Below, piece by piece: positions 55,497-63,980 of a stretch of DNA of 64,000 nucleotides; the first letter of the stretch is position 1; each line of letters begins with the position of its first letter. The notes beneath the pieces were generated by a model that saw only the letters and a list, made by a program, of their open reading frames with translations, was not told the origin of the DNA and did no database searches. This DNA is from Fibrobacterota bacterium (lineage in GTDB: Bacteria > Fibrobacterota > Chitinivibrionia > Chitinivibrionales > Chitinispirillaceae). The position numbers and the translations under genes are program-made. The DNA lies in contig JAEZKP010000095.1 in assembly GCA_023436145.1 (NCBI GenBank), positions 124,001-188,000 of the forward strand, written 5' to 3'.

Positions 55497-55583
55497 TTGC
55501 TGCAGCAAGAATCTATATTCATATTTCAGGGTATTTTCCTATGTTTTTGGTAGCTTTCTAAAAGTTTTGCTGTAGTTTTGCTG
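55497..55583. promoter_or_regulatory. Cluster of short repeats upstream of the integrase
   Basis: A perfect 12-bp palindrome TTGCTGCAGCAA (55497-55508) and two direct copies of GTTTTGCTG (55564-55572, 55575-55583) spaced 11 bases apart share the TTGCTG core; AAAAACCGC is also repeated (55446, 55466). These fit recombinase arm-type or excisionase sites; inference. Confidence 0.4.
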
Positions 55584-55619
55584 CATAAATTCTGTGTCTG
55601 AAAGGATGGAAAAAAGAGT

Positions 55620-56681
55620 ATGGCAACCAGATTTCAGCGGGGGGCAACCTGGTATATAAGATACAAAGGTGCCGATGGGAAATGGAAGAATTATTCCTGT
55701 GGGAAGCAGGCAACCGCAAATGATGCCGAAATTGTCCGGAAAAAATTTGATGCAGAGGAGTTAAACCGAAAGCATGATATCTGTGTCCGGATCCTGGATA
55801 CAAACATCATCGAGCAGCTTAAAGAATACCGGAAAACCGAAATTCCTAAAAGCCGGACCGGAGTCCTGAAGAGTGCCAAATCTACCCAGCGATATCAGGC
55901 AATAGTCGATAACTTCATTCACTTCCTGGAAGATATTAATAAAAGAAAGTATTCAGAAATAAAAGAGCAGGACGTTCAAAAATTCTTTGATTATCTGGTA
56001 ATAGATAAAAAGAGATCCACTTCCACACTTTCCAAACACCGGGAAGTACTTATAAAGTTTTATGACTGGTCGATTGAAAAGTTCTACTGCACAAATAATC
56101 CTGTAAAAGTAATCCAGACATTTAAGCGCAAAAAAAGCATTCCCAGGTATTTCTCGGAAGCCGAACTTCAGAAAATTTTCGATGCAGCCAAAGGCCAGTA
56201 TAAAAACATCTTTAAATTTCTTTATCTTACCGGGCTTCGAGCCGGTGAATTGGGAAATCTGAAATGGACTGATTATATCGAATCAGAAGGGCATATTGTG
56301 ATCCGGGTCCTGGAGGGGAATAAGACAAAGAGGGAAGAGATCGTACCGCTTAATAAAGATGCTGTGGCGATCCTGGAAGCACAGAAGGAGCTTCGGCGTT
56401 CTCCGGATTCTCATATATATGTTTTCACCAATGAATCTGGAAAAAAGCTCGATGATGCAAATCTGTATAGGAATTTAGGGACAATACTTAAGAATGAGAA
56501 GATTACCGATGCAAAGGTCCATACTTTCAGGCATACATGTGCATCTCATCTGGTGATTAAGGGTGTTTCTTTATATATAGTAAAAGAAATCTTAAGGCAT
56601 GCATCAATAAAAGAAACAGAAATCTATGCACATTTGAGTAAAGAGGCAATTAGTACGGCTATTCAGATGCTTAGAATATAA
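55620..56681 (+). CDS. Tyrosine recombinase (integrase)
   Basis: 353 residues. Catalytic residues seen: Arg207 in TGLRAGEL, His301 and Arg304 in HTFRHT, His327 in LRHAS and Tyr336 in EIYAHLS. An N-terminal AP2-like/arm-binding part (GATWYIRYKGADGKW) and a core-binding SAM-like domain precede. Located next to ssrA, so it most likely integrates the element there. Confidence 0.94.
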   Translation: MATRFQRGATWYIRYKGADGKWKNYSCGKQATANDAEIVRKKFDAEELNRKHDICVRILDTNIIEQLKEYRKTEIPKSRTGVLKSAKSTQRYQAIVDNFIHFLEDINKRKYSEIKEQDVQKFFDYLVIDKKRSTSTLSKHREVLIKFYDWSIEKFYCTNNPVKVIQTFKRKKSIPRYFSEAELQKIFDAAKGQYKNIFKFLYLTGLRAGELGNLKWTDYIESEGHIVIRVLEGNKTKREEIVPLNKDAVAILEAQKELRRSPDSHIYVFTNESGKKLDDANLYRNLGTILKNEKITDAKVHTFRHTCASHLVIKGVSLYIVKEILRHASIKETEIYAHLSKEAISTAIQMLRI

Positions 56682-56696
56682 ATATACTAATCTTTT

Positions 56697-56724
56697 TTGA
56701 CAAAATTTGCTGTAATGATATAAT
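56697..56724 (+). promoter_or_regulatory. Consensus sigma70 promoter of the methyltransferase operon
   Basis: TTGACA (56697-56702), 16-base spacer, TATAAT (56719-56724): both hexamers perfect. An ATTTAT/ATAAAT inverted pair (56723-56728, 56735-56740) overlaps the -10 and start site and could be an operator. Confidence 0.85.
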
Positions 56725-56767
56725 TTATATAAACATAAATGTCAAATCTAAAAAGCATTAGGTTCAG

Positions 56768-58033
56768 ATGATTTCTATTCCTGAAAAAATAAAAAAATTT
56801 AATTTTGAAGATGTTCCAGTTGATTCTTTTTGGAATATTGGTGATGAACAAGAACTGAAAATACATCATATTCACTCTTATCCAGCAAAATTTCCAGCGT
56901 TTATTACAACCAAAGCGTTAGGCTATGCAAAAAAAATAGGCTACAATGTAAATTACGTAGCGGATATTTTTTGTGGCTGTGGAACAACTGCATTTGAAGC
57001 TAGACGAAATAATATTTCGTTTTGGGGATGCGATATAAATCCAGTTGCAACTCTTATCGCCAAAACAAAAAGTCAAAAATATCAATTAAAACGATTGAAT
57101 GGTTATTATGAAGAAATTGTTAACACGTTTACAAAAACATTGACTGTTAATCAATTTTTAAATGGAAACGAACGATTAAAATATTGGTATCATCCTACAC
57201 AGTATAACGATCTGGCGCTGTTAAAAACTATAATTTTAGAAAAGATACCTGAAAATAGTAAGTATAAAACATTTTTTCTTTGTGCGTTTTCCAACATATT
57301 AAAAATTACATCCAAGTGGTTAACAAAATCTATAAAGCCACAAACTGATCCTAATAAAAAATGTGCTGATGTTTTAAAAGCGTTTGTAAAACAATGTAAT
57401 TTGATGTTTTCTGCATTAAAAGAATTAGAGAATTATTCTGATTCGAAATCGGAAATTATAACAGACAATTTTCTAAGCAACTCGAGAAAACCTGAAGTTG
57501 ATATGATAATTACTAGTCCGCCTTATGTAACTTCGTATGAGTATGCAGATTTACACCAGCTTTCCGCATTATGGTTAGATTTCACTGATGATTATCGGAA
57601 ATTGCGTGATGGATCGATTGGCAGTCAGCATAATATTTATAATTTTGCACATGAATTTAAGCTTCTTAATGATACTGGGAATGAAATAGTTTCGCTATTG
57701 TTAAATTCGGACAAGTCACAGGCACGATCCGTAGCAAGATATTTTTTAGACATGCAAATTGTTGCTAAAAAATCATACGACATGTTAAGCTGTGGTGGAA
57801 TAGCATTATTTGTAATAGGAAATACTGAATATAAAAACGTGCGAATTGATAATGCGAAACACCTCTCCGAATCATTATATAAAGCTGGTTTTTCTTCAGT
57901 ATTGGCAACAAAAAGGAAAATCATTAACAAAATATTAACTCCATACCGTGACTCTATCGGAAAATTTACATCAGATTCAAATGGTCGTAAAATATATAGT
58001 GAAGAATTCATTCTGATTGGAAATAAAAATTAA
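56768..58033 (+). CDS. SAM-dependent DNA methyltransferase (N4-cytosine or N6-adenine type)
   Basis: 421 residues. An IHSYPAKFP motif (residues 35-43), common in DNA methylases, precedes the SAM motif DIFCGCGTT (66-74); the catalytic TSPPY is at 249-253. The order motif I then motif IV with ~175 residues between places it in the alpha-like arrangement; SPPY favours N4-cytosine. No restriction endonuclease gene is adjacent. It is AT-rich (about 30% GC by eye) unlike the chromosome, and its stop overlaps the next start by one base (TAATG). Confidence 0.9.
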   Translation: MISIPEKIKKFNFEDVPVDSFWNIGDEQELKIHHIHSYPAKFPAFITTKALGYAKKIGYNVNYVADIFCGCGTTAFEARRNNISFWGCDINPVATLIAKTKSQKYQLKRLNGYYEEIVNTFTKTLTVNQFLNGNERLKYWYHPTQYNDLALLKTIILEKIPENSKYKTFFLCAFSNILKITSKWLTKSIKPQTDPNKKCADVLKAFVKQCNLMFSALKELENYSDSKSEIITDNFLSNSRKPEVDMIITSPPYVTSYEYADLHQLSALWLDFTDDYRKLRDGSIGSQHNIYNFAHEFKLLNDTGNEIVSLLLNSDKSQARSVARYFLDMQIVAKKSYDMLSCGGIALFVIGNTEYKNVRIDNAKHLSESLYKAGFSSVLATKRKIINKILTPYRDSIGKFTSDSNGRKIYSEEFILIGNKN

Positions 58034-60264
58034 TGTCTACCATTCAACAACATAGAATCAGGCCGTACGCTCGATTACTCACTATGCTTGGTGAGCAATT
58101 AATTAAAAATGAGCGAATTGCATTAATGGAAATAATAAAGAATTCTTATGATGCTGATTCTAAATGGGTAAAAATTACCTTTGAAAATTTTGAAGAAGAC
58201 TATTCAATTACTTCAGAATCAAAGATCATTATTGAAGATGCCGGTGATGGAATGTCTTTAGAAACAATAAAAAATTGCTGGCTAAATCCAGCAACACCAA
58301 ATAAATTACAGCAAAAAAAAGATAAGCCGAAAACAAAACTCGGTAGGATTGTTCAAGGTGAAAAAGGTATTGGTAGGTTTGCTGTTTTAAAATTGGGAAG
58401 GGTAGTTGAAATAATCACAAAAACAGAGAATGATGTACGAGAACATGTAGTTAGATTTGATTTTAGTGATTATGACGATGATTTCTTATCTGTTAAAAAT
58501 AGTAAGCAGGAAATATTTTTAGATGAAATTGAAGTGTCAATCTTTTCACGTCCACCAAGGTGTTTTATCGAAAACACATCAAAATTGGGTAATAATTTAA
58601 TCAAAAGGCCAGCAAAGGGAACAAAAATTGAAATTTCTGAACTGAAAGGATCGTGGACCCAAAATAAAGTAGAGAAAGTATTTAAAGATGTTAGTAGGTT
58701 GCAGCCGATATTCGAATCCTTTCAAAAAAATAGTAATGATTTTAGAATTTATTTTTATATTAATGATAACTATCAGCATTTATCTGAAACATATTTAGAA
58801 AAGTTAAAATTTTTGCTTAAAGAACGAGCTGTTTTGAAGATTGAAAATGGACGTTTCGATATTGGTGAAAATGTATTTACTTTTAATCTTAATAAAGTTC
58901 CATACACCTTATTGTTAAATGACCCACTTGTAAGGGGTGATTTATTTTTTAGAAAACGATTCGGTAAAGAAGCAGAAGTATTAAACCATCGAGACATATC
59001 ATGTGGTTCATTTAGCTTCGAGTTCTATATTTTTGATTTAGCTCCACGTGCTTCAATAAAATATAAACTTGACAATGATGATAAACAAAACCTTAGAGAA
59101 CATCGTATATATTTATATAGAGATGGAATAAGAGTTTATCCATATGGAGACCCAGATGACGATTGGTTAAGGATTGATGTAACACGTGGCACTATTAGTG
59201 CAAGCACAATGCTTAGCAATGATCAAATCGTAGGTGTTGTGAATATCACACAAAAAGAGAATCCCGATCTCAAAGACAAAACTAACCGTGAGGGACTTAT
59301 TGAACATGGAACTGCAACGGAAGACTTTATAACTTTAATACAGATTTTTCTCTCTTATATTCGAAAAAGATTTTATTCTAGATACCTTATTGATCAAAAG
59401 AACAAAAATGCACATGATGTTTTTAAGACTGGCCAGGTTCAACAAAGTATTGACGAATTAAAAGCAAGTGTACCTGATAATAAAAAGGCTCAAGAAGCAA
59501 TAGAGTCAGTTACCAAAGCTTATCAAACGGAACGAAACTATTTAGTTCATCGTGCGGAAGCGACAGAAGAGCTGGCTGGAGTAGGATTATCTGTAGAAAC
59601 CGCATCTCATGACATAATGGCAATATTGGGAAAAGTGTTTTTAAATATTGACAGTCTAATTAGTGAATTAATGGGAAATAATGAATTAGACAGAGAATAC
59701 ATATTGAAAGAACTTCAGTCAATAAGAGGCGGTTTCAGTTTTATTGAATCACAACTAAGAGATATCCAATTATTATTCAAATCAACCAAAAAACGTAGGA
59801 AGTCAATTAATGTATCTGATATAATAGTAAAGGTTGAGCGCCTCTATAAAAATTTAATGAACAAACAACATATTACTTGTTCTGTTAAAACAATAGGCTC
59901 ACCTTTACTTGCCAAAACAACTGACGCTGTTTTACTTCAACTACTTTTAAATCTTTTTGATAATTCTGTATATTGGTTGTCTCAGATCGATTCAAACAAA
60001 AAAGAAATAAATATTATCTTAAATGGAAGCAAAGGGCAGATGATATTTGCTGACAATGGTCCTGGTATTAGTACTAGTGATTCACCATATATTTTTGAAC
60101 CTTTTTATTCTGGAAAAGGCGAAGAAGGAAGAGGGCTTGGTTTATATATAGCAAGACAATTACTTGATAGATATGATTATTCAATCGATCTTGTTGAAAT
60201 AAAATCAGAAAAAGTATTGTCAGGTGCAAATTTCGTTGTTAGTTTTATTGCAGAGGATAAATAG
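58033..60264 (+). CDS. Double GHKL-ATPase protein: MORC/Hsp90-like N terminus, histidine kinase-like C terminus
   Basis: 743 residues, no membrane segments. N-terminal GHKL site (HATPase_c_3-like): EIIKNSYDAD with Asn37, DAGDGMS (69-75) and GEKGIGRFA (109-117). A middle region (about 150-470) without a recognised family. A histidine-kinase-like part follows: candidate phosphoacceptor His526 in ASHDIMAIL within a helical pair, then N box LFDNSVYW (Asn644), FADNGPGIS (Asp674), FEPFYSGKG and GRGLGLYIAR. So the protein can probably bind two ATP. Coupled to the methyltransferase upstream and the receiver protein downstream (one base apart). Confidence 0.88.
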   Translation: MSTIQQHRIRPYARLLTMLGEQLIKNERIALMEIIKNSYDADSKWVKITFENFEEDYSITSESKIIIEDAGDGMSLETIKNCWLNPATPNKLQQKKDKPKTKLGRIVQGEKGIGRFAVLKLGRVVEIITKTENDVREHVVRFDFSDYDDDFLSVKNSKQEIFLDEIEVSIFSRPPRCFIENTSKLGNNLIKRPAKGTKIEISELKGSWTQNKVEKVFKDVSRLQPIFESFQKNSNDFRIYFYINDNYQHLSETYLEKLKFLLKERAVLKIENGRFDIGENVFTFNLNKVPYTLLLNDPLVRGDLFFRKRFGKEAEVLNHRDISCGSFSFEFYIFDLAPRASIKYKLDNDDKQNLREHRIYLYRDGIRVYPYGDPDDDWLRIDVTRGTISASTMLSNDQIVGVVNITQKENPDLKDKTNREGLIEHGTATEDFITLIQIFLSYIRKRFYSRYLIDQKNKNAHDVFKTGQVQQSIDELKASVPDNKKAQEAIESVTKAYQTERNYLVHRAEATEELAGVGLSVETASHDIMAILGKVFLNIDSLISELMGNNELDREYILKELQSIRGGFSFIESQLRDIQLLFKSTKKRRKSINVSDIIVKVERLYKNLMNKQHITCSVKTIGSPLLAKTTDAVLLQLLLNLFDNSVYWLSQIDSNKKEINIILNGSKGQMIFADNGPGISTSDSPYIFEPFYSGKGEEGRGLGLYIARQLLDRYDYSIDLVEIKSEKVLSGANFVVSFIAEDK

Positions 60265-60265
60265 T

Positions 60266-61609
60266 ATGAAAGTTAACATTAATGATTTGTTCAAGGGCAT
60301 AGCGATTGTAATCGATGATGAAATTGATATTAGAACAAAAAATATTAACAATATTGTTAAACAGATTGAATCATTAAATATTCCTGTTAAATCTTATAAC
60401 ACAATTCCGAATATGGAAATAATAGAACATTTTCAGGGTTTATCATTTGTTTTGCTTGATTGGAACTTAATTGGATCTTCTTATAAAAAAAAAGGAGTTA
60501 AAATACCTGAGCAAGTCAAGGAAGAATCATATGGTCGAATAATCGATTTCATTAAAAATCTGAAAAAAGTGTGTTATTGCCCGATTTTTATTTTTTCAAA
60601 TGACACTAAAGAACATATTCAAGATAGATTATCTGATTCCGGACTATTTTCCGATGAAAAACCAAGCAATATATTGATCGAGTCAAAAGGTGACCTATTG
60701 AAGGAAAATATTCTGGAAACAACGATTTCAAACTGGGTAGAAAATAATCCTTCAATTTATGTATTAAAGGAATGGGAAAAAGAATATCACAAATGCAAAA
60801 ATCAAATGTTTAATGACTTCCAAGATATAAATCCGGTCTGGCCGAATGTTATGTGGAAATGCTTTGGAGAAGATGGTGTTAATAAATCATTAGAACTGGG
60901 TGAATTAATTTCACGTAACCTCATAACAAGAATGCAACCTTTTCATTTTAGAGATGATATTCTGCTAAAAAATGACAAAAAACCTGCACAGTCGGAAATT
61001 AGGAGTGTTATAGAGGGAACAAAGTTTATCAAATCCCTTGATGACAATGATATCTCAACTGGTGATATTTATAAGATAAAGGAAGCCGGTGCAAGTAAAT
61101 ATATTTATTATTTAAATATTCGAGCACATTGCGATTTATTGAGGACTACAAATCCAGAGATATATTGCATTTCTGGATGTGAATTAAAACAAGATAAAGA
61201 TGGATGTTTGGAATGTCAAGATATTAAATTCTTTGAAGGCAATTTTCATGAAAAAAGTAATCATGCGATTGTACCTTTCATTGATAATGGAAAAATAATT
61301 GAGTTTAAATTTAAATGTTTTAAAATTATTAAATTAAAAGATTTAGTGAAAACACATAATAGAATCGGTAGATTGTTACCACCGTATATTGTTAAAATTC
61401 AGCAGCAGTTTTCAAATTACATTCATCGTCAAGGTCTTCCTAGAATTCCATGTGAGGCATATTTTCATACTTTGGTTGAAAAAAATGAAAATGAAAATGG
61501 TGAGTGTATCGAATCAGATAATAATAAGATAAAAGAAATAAAAATTAGCAAGCGTATCCATAAAATGGAAAATGAGGTAAATGATTCATATAAACAAGTA
61601 ATTAAATAA
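60266..61609 (+). CDS. Receiver-domain protein with unknown C-terminal effector part
   Basis: 447 residues from ATG 60266; a longer frame to 60224 would overlap the kinase gene. Residues 1-~140 look like a divergent receiver (Response_reg_2 type): acidic pair Asp17-Asp18 in IVIDDE, phosphoacceptor Asp65 in LLDWN, and IFIFSND. The remaining ~300 residues are not recognised; they contain CISGCELKQDKDGCLEC, a possible zinc site, and no HTH DNA-binding domain. The kinase gene directly upstream is the natural partner. Likely the output protein of the system. Confidence 0.82.
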   Translation: MKVNINDLFKGIAIVIDDEIDIRTKNINNIVKQIESLNIPVKSYNTIPNMEIIEHFQGLSFVLLDWNLIGSSYKKKGVKIPEQVKEESYGRIIDFIKNLKKVCYCPIFIFSNDTKEHIQDRLSDSGLFSDEKPSNILIESKGDLLKENILETTISNWVENNPSIYVLKEWEKEYHKCKNQMFNDFQDINPVWPNVMWKCFGEDGVNKSLELGELISRNLITRMQPFHFRDDILLKNDKKPAQSEIRSVIEGTKFIKSLDDNDISTGDIYKIKEAGASKYIYYLNIRAHCDLLRTTNPEIYCISGCELKQDKDGCLECQDIKFFEGNFHEKSNHAIVPFIDNGKIIEFKFKCFKIIKLKDLVKTHNRIGRLLPPYIVKIQQQFSNYIHRQGLPRIPCEAYFHTLVEKNENENGECIESDNNKIKEIKISKRIHKMENEVNDSYKQVIK

Positions 61610-61685
61610 AAAGAATAAAATAATAGATTAATTAACATCAGTAAAAATTTGCAAACTTTCTATAGTTACTCGTGAATTTTTTTTT

Positions 61686-61988
61686 CTATTGTTTGTTTAT
61701 CTTTATTCCGAAAAACGAAACTATCTCATCGGCCGGTAATTCATCATCCAATTCTGGACTTCTGTAACTTTGAATCGTAACTTTTTTTCCTGCTTTTGAA
61801 CATGGAAAACCGTTAGAATATGAATTTTGGCTCCACATATATACTGTAGGTTTTGGGACACCAATGATTTCACAAAGTTCATCAACATTAACGAAACGTT
61901 CCAGGGTTTGTTTGGCGGCCATTATTGCTGCAGCTATGCCATCAATTATCGTTTTAATATCATCTGGATGTAAACGGAACATTTCCAT
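61686..61988 (-). CDS. AlpA/excisionase-type HTH protein (1)
   Basis: About 100 residues. HTH region FVNVDELCEIIGVPKPTVYMWSQ and the tail NGFPCSKAGKKV resemble HTH_17/AlpA proteins. The start at 61988 has GGAGGT five bases upstream; an ATG at 62030 is less likely. Paralogue of the next gene (shared RLHPDDI and SNGFPCSK). Could be an excisionase or a regulator of the element. Confidence 0.75.
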   Translation of the reverse strand: MEMFRLHPDDIKTIIDGIAAAIMAAKQTLERFVNVDELCEIIGVPKPTVYMWSQNSYSNGFPCSKAGKKVTIQSYRSPELDDELPADEIVSFFGIKINKQ

Positions 61989-62050
61989 AATACCTCCATG
62001 TTTTTGAATCGTTTTAAGCAAAACGTTCATATTATGGATTAAAAATATTA

Positions 62051-62329
62051 TTACCTTCTTTTTTTTGTGGGTTTATCTTTCAACCATTCGATCACTTCTG
62101 ATGCTTTAAATCTCAGTTCCTTCCCTCTCTTACTGCACGGAAATCCATTTGATTCCGATTGATGCGAATACTGATAAAGTGTCCCTTTCGGAATCCCAGT
62201 AATAACTGCCAGCTCATCAATGCCAACCAACTTTTCCGGCATCGCTTTAGCTTCAGCCATTCCAGAAACAATCTTTTTTGCCAATAGGTCTATATCATCC
62301 GGATGCAAGCGCAATATCGTTTCCACCAT
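62051..62329 (-). CDS. AlpA/excisionase-type HTH protein (2)
   Basis: 92 residues. HTH LVGIDELAVITGIPKGTLYQYSHQ followed by NGFPCSKRGKELRFKASEVIEWL, a typical DNA-binding end of AlpA-like proteins. GAAGG six bases before the start. Tandem paralogue of the gene at 61,686. Confidence 0.8.
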   Translation of the reverse strand: MVETILRLHPDDIDLLAKKIVSGMAEAKAMPEKLVGIDELAVITGIPKGTLYQYSHQSESNGFPCSKRGKELRFKASEVIEWLKDKPTKKRR

Positions 62330-62332
62330 TTT

Positions 62333-62566
62333 TTACCTTCTTTTGAGATATGTAACTTTACAGCCCAGTGCAGATGAAAGCTTCTCTGCAATTTTCTTCT
62401 TTGCTGTATCAGCTGCTCTTTTTGAAATCTCTTTGCAGCTATTACAAATTCCACTTGTATATGAAGCTCCATTCCTTGCAGGTGCGTACTTCGGATGATA
62501 CCAGGTACCATCAACCAGCACTCTCCCGCAGCGGACACATTCCGGAATTCTCTGAATTTCTTTCAT
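62333..62566 (-). CDS. Small zinc-ribbon protein
   Basis: 77 residues with CVRCG and CNSCKE pairs forming a probable zinc ribbon and a basic C-terminal helix. AAGGT just upstream of the start. Found as small accessory proteins in phages; function unknown. Confidence 0.65.
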   Translation of the reverse strand: MKEIQRIPECVRCGRVLVDGTWYHPKYAPARNGASYTSGICNSCKEISKRAADTAKKKIAEKLSSALGCKVTYLKRR

Positions 62567-62575
62567 GTTTACCTT

Positions 62576-63442
62576 TCACAGCAATGAAGTTTGCAACTGA
62601 ATCAATTCAACCTGGGGGAGATCATTAAATTCCCTGCCATCGAGCATCCGGCCGGTACTGGTTTTCCCCAGTTTAACTGATGCTCCTCCCATTGCCCATC
62701 GATAAATCTGTGCTGTCCTTTCGCTTATAACCAGATCATTATGAAGAGTGAAAAATTCAGCTCCATCACCGATGATATTGGTATTCTTTATACCATGGAT
62801 CCATTCTCCCCAGTGCTTAAAGAAGAATGGCACATTATGTATATGGCACTGGTCCCGGTCATTGCGAAACCACAATGCATGTGAAGGTCTGGCTCGATCT
62901 CCGGTTTCTCCACCGGTGATTACCCATGCACGATTTCCCAGGCTTAAAAAATTGGGAGGATATTGAATCAGGCCGAGATTCGGTTCGTGACTGATGACAT
63001 AATGTGCTGCAGGTATGAGCTCCAGGATCTGCCATCGGAGATTAAAATTCCATTGGTCCTCTGCAGTAATTCCCAGAATGACATTCTTCCATCCGGATCC
63101 CCAGTCGGAAGGCAAACATTCGGCGATCCGCTCCGGACGTTTGGTAAGAATGATGAAACACAGGTCCGGCCGGTTTCGAATAATATTCCAGGCATTCGCT
63201 CTCCACTGGTCTGCAGCTTCATGGAAAAAATCACTCCATGAACAGGTAAATACCCAGGTGCCTGGTTTCAGTGATAACGGTTTCTCAAAAGTTTTTTTTG
63301 AAGAAAGGACTACCTGTCTGGGATCTTTTCCGTAATGGAACATTTCCCGGTACATATAACAGTTGTCACAAGCTGTTGAAACAGGATGACAGCCCTGCCA
63401 GGGATTCCAGGTTTCGTCAGTCCATTGGATGTTAGTTGGCAT
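62576..63442 (-). CDS. DUF5131 (phage Gp37/Gp68) family protein
   Basis: 288 residues. N-terminal TDETWNPWQGC and the cysteine set GCHPVSTACDNCYM (C-x7-C-x2-C), then FTCSWSDFFHE and ILTKRPERI, match the phage Gp37/Gp68 family, which has a radical-SAM-like arrangement of cysteines. AGAGGT five bases before the start. Role unknown, possibly modification of nucleic acids; often found with ASCH proteins in phages. Confidence 0.85.
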   Translation of the reverse strand: MPTNIQWTDETWNPWQGCHPVSTACDNCYMYREMFHYGKDPRQVVLSSKKTFEKPLSLKPGTWVFTCSWSDFFHEAADQWRANAWNIIRNRPDLCFIILTKRPERIAECLPSDWGSGWKNVILGITAEDQWNFNLRWQILELIPAAHYVISHEPNLGLIQYPPNFLSLGNRAWVITGGETGDRARPSHALWFRNDRDQCHIHNVPFFFKHWGEWIHGIKNTNIIGDGAEFFTLHNDLVISERTAQIYRWAMGGASVKLGKTSTGRMLDGREFNDLPQVELIQLQTSLL

Positions 63443-63494
63443 AAGTTACCTCTTTTCTGTTATCGACACGTAAGCATCTTTGGCAATGAGACAA

Positions 63495-63980
63495 TTAAGT
63501 GCTAAGATCACAATCATCCATTTTTATTTTTACTTTATAATCACAACCTTTTCCTGGACATACGTAAACATATTCCTTATCAGTTAAATTACTTTCAGAT
63601 AAATTAAGAACCCTTTCACAAAGAGGACAAATGTTAAAATTAGTTGTATACTTAAATTCTATTCTATTTACATAAGTTTCTGGTGTACAATTCTTATGCG
63701 ACCTGCAGAACATATCGATAAACCATTCCGGAGATTTGCCGGGAAAACCTTCCATAGTAACTTCTGCAGGAGTGATTTTACAAAGCATCTCCGGAGTGTT
63801 ACTGATAATGACCAGGACACATATTCTCTTTATTTTTTCACCTTTTTTAAGGCCCTGACTTTTTTCTACAGCCATAACCTGGTCACCCGGTTTCAGAAAC
63901 TTCCATCCCAGGCGGCGGGTGACTGTTTTAGAACGGTTTTTGGTCTGTTCTGTCGTAAGCATAAAAGACATGTTTCTCAT
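63495..63980 (-). CDS. ASCH-domain protein with C-terminal zinc ribbon
   Basis: 161 residues. ASCH-type N terminus: KTVTRRLGWKFLKPGD and VEKSQGLKKGEKIKR, then CPLCERV ... CPGKGC, a zinc ribbon. ASCH domains bind RNA or nucleotides in phage and bacterial proteins. AAGG seven bases before the start at 63980. The gene lies near the window edge; the element continues beyond. Confidence 0.82.
   Translation of the reverse strand: MRNMSFMLTTEQTKNRSKTVTRRLGWKFLKPGDQVMAVEKSQGLKKGEKIKRICVLVIISNTPEMLCKITPAEVTMEGFPGKSPEWFIDMFCRSHKNCTPETYVNRIEFKYTTNFNICPLCERVLNLSESNLTDKEYVYVCPGKGCDYKVKIKMDDCDLST

Noticed and set aside
56768..61609. Ordinary type II restriction-modification system
   Set aside because: No endonuclease gene is present; the neighbours are GHKL and receiver proteins.
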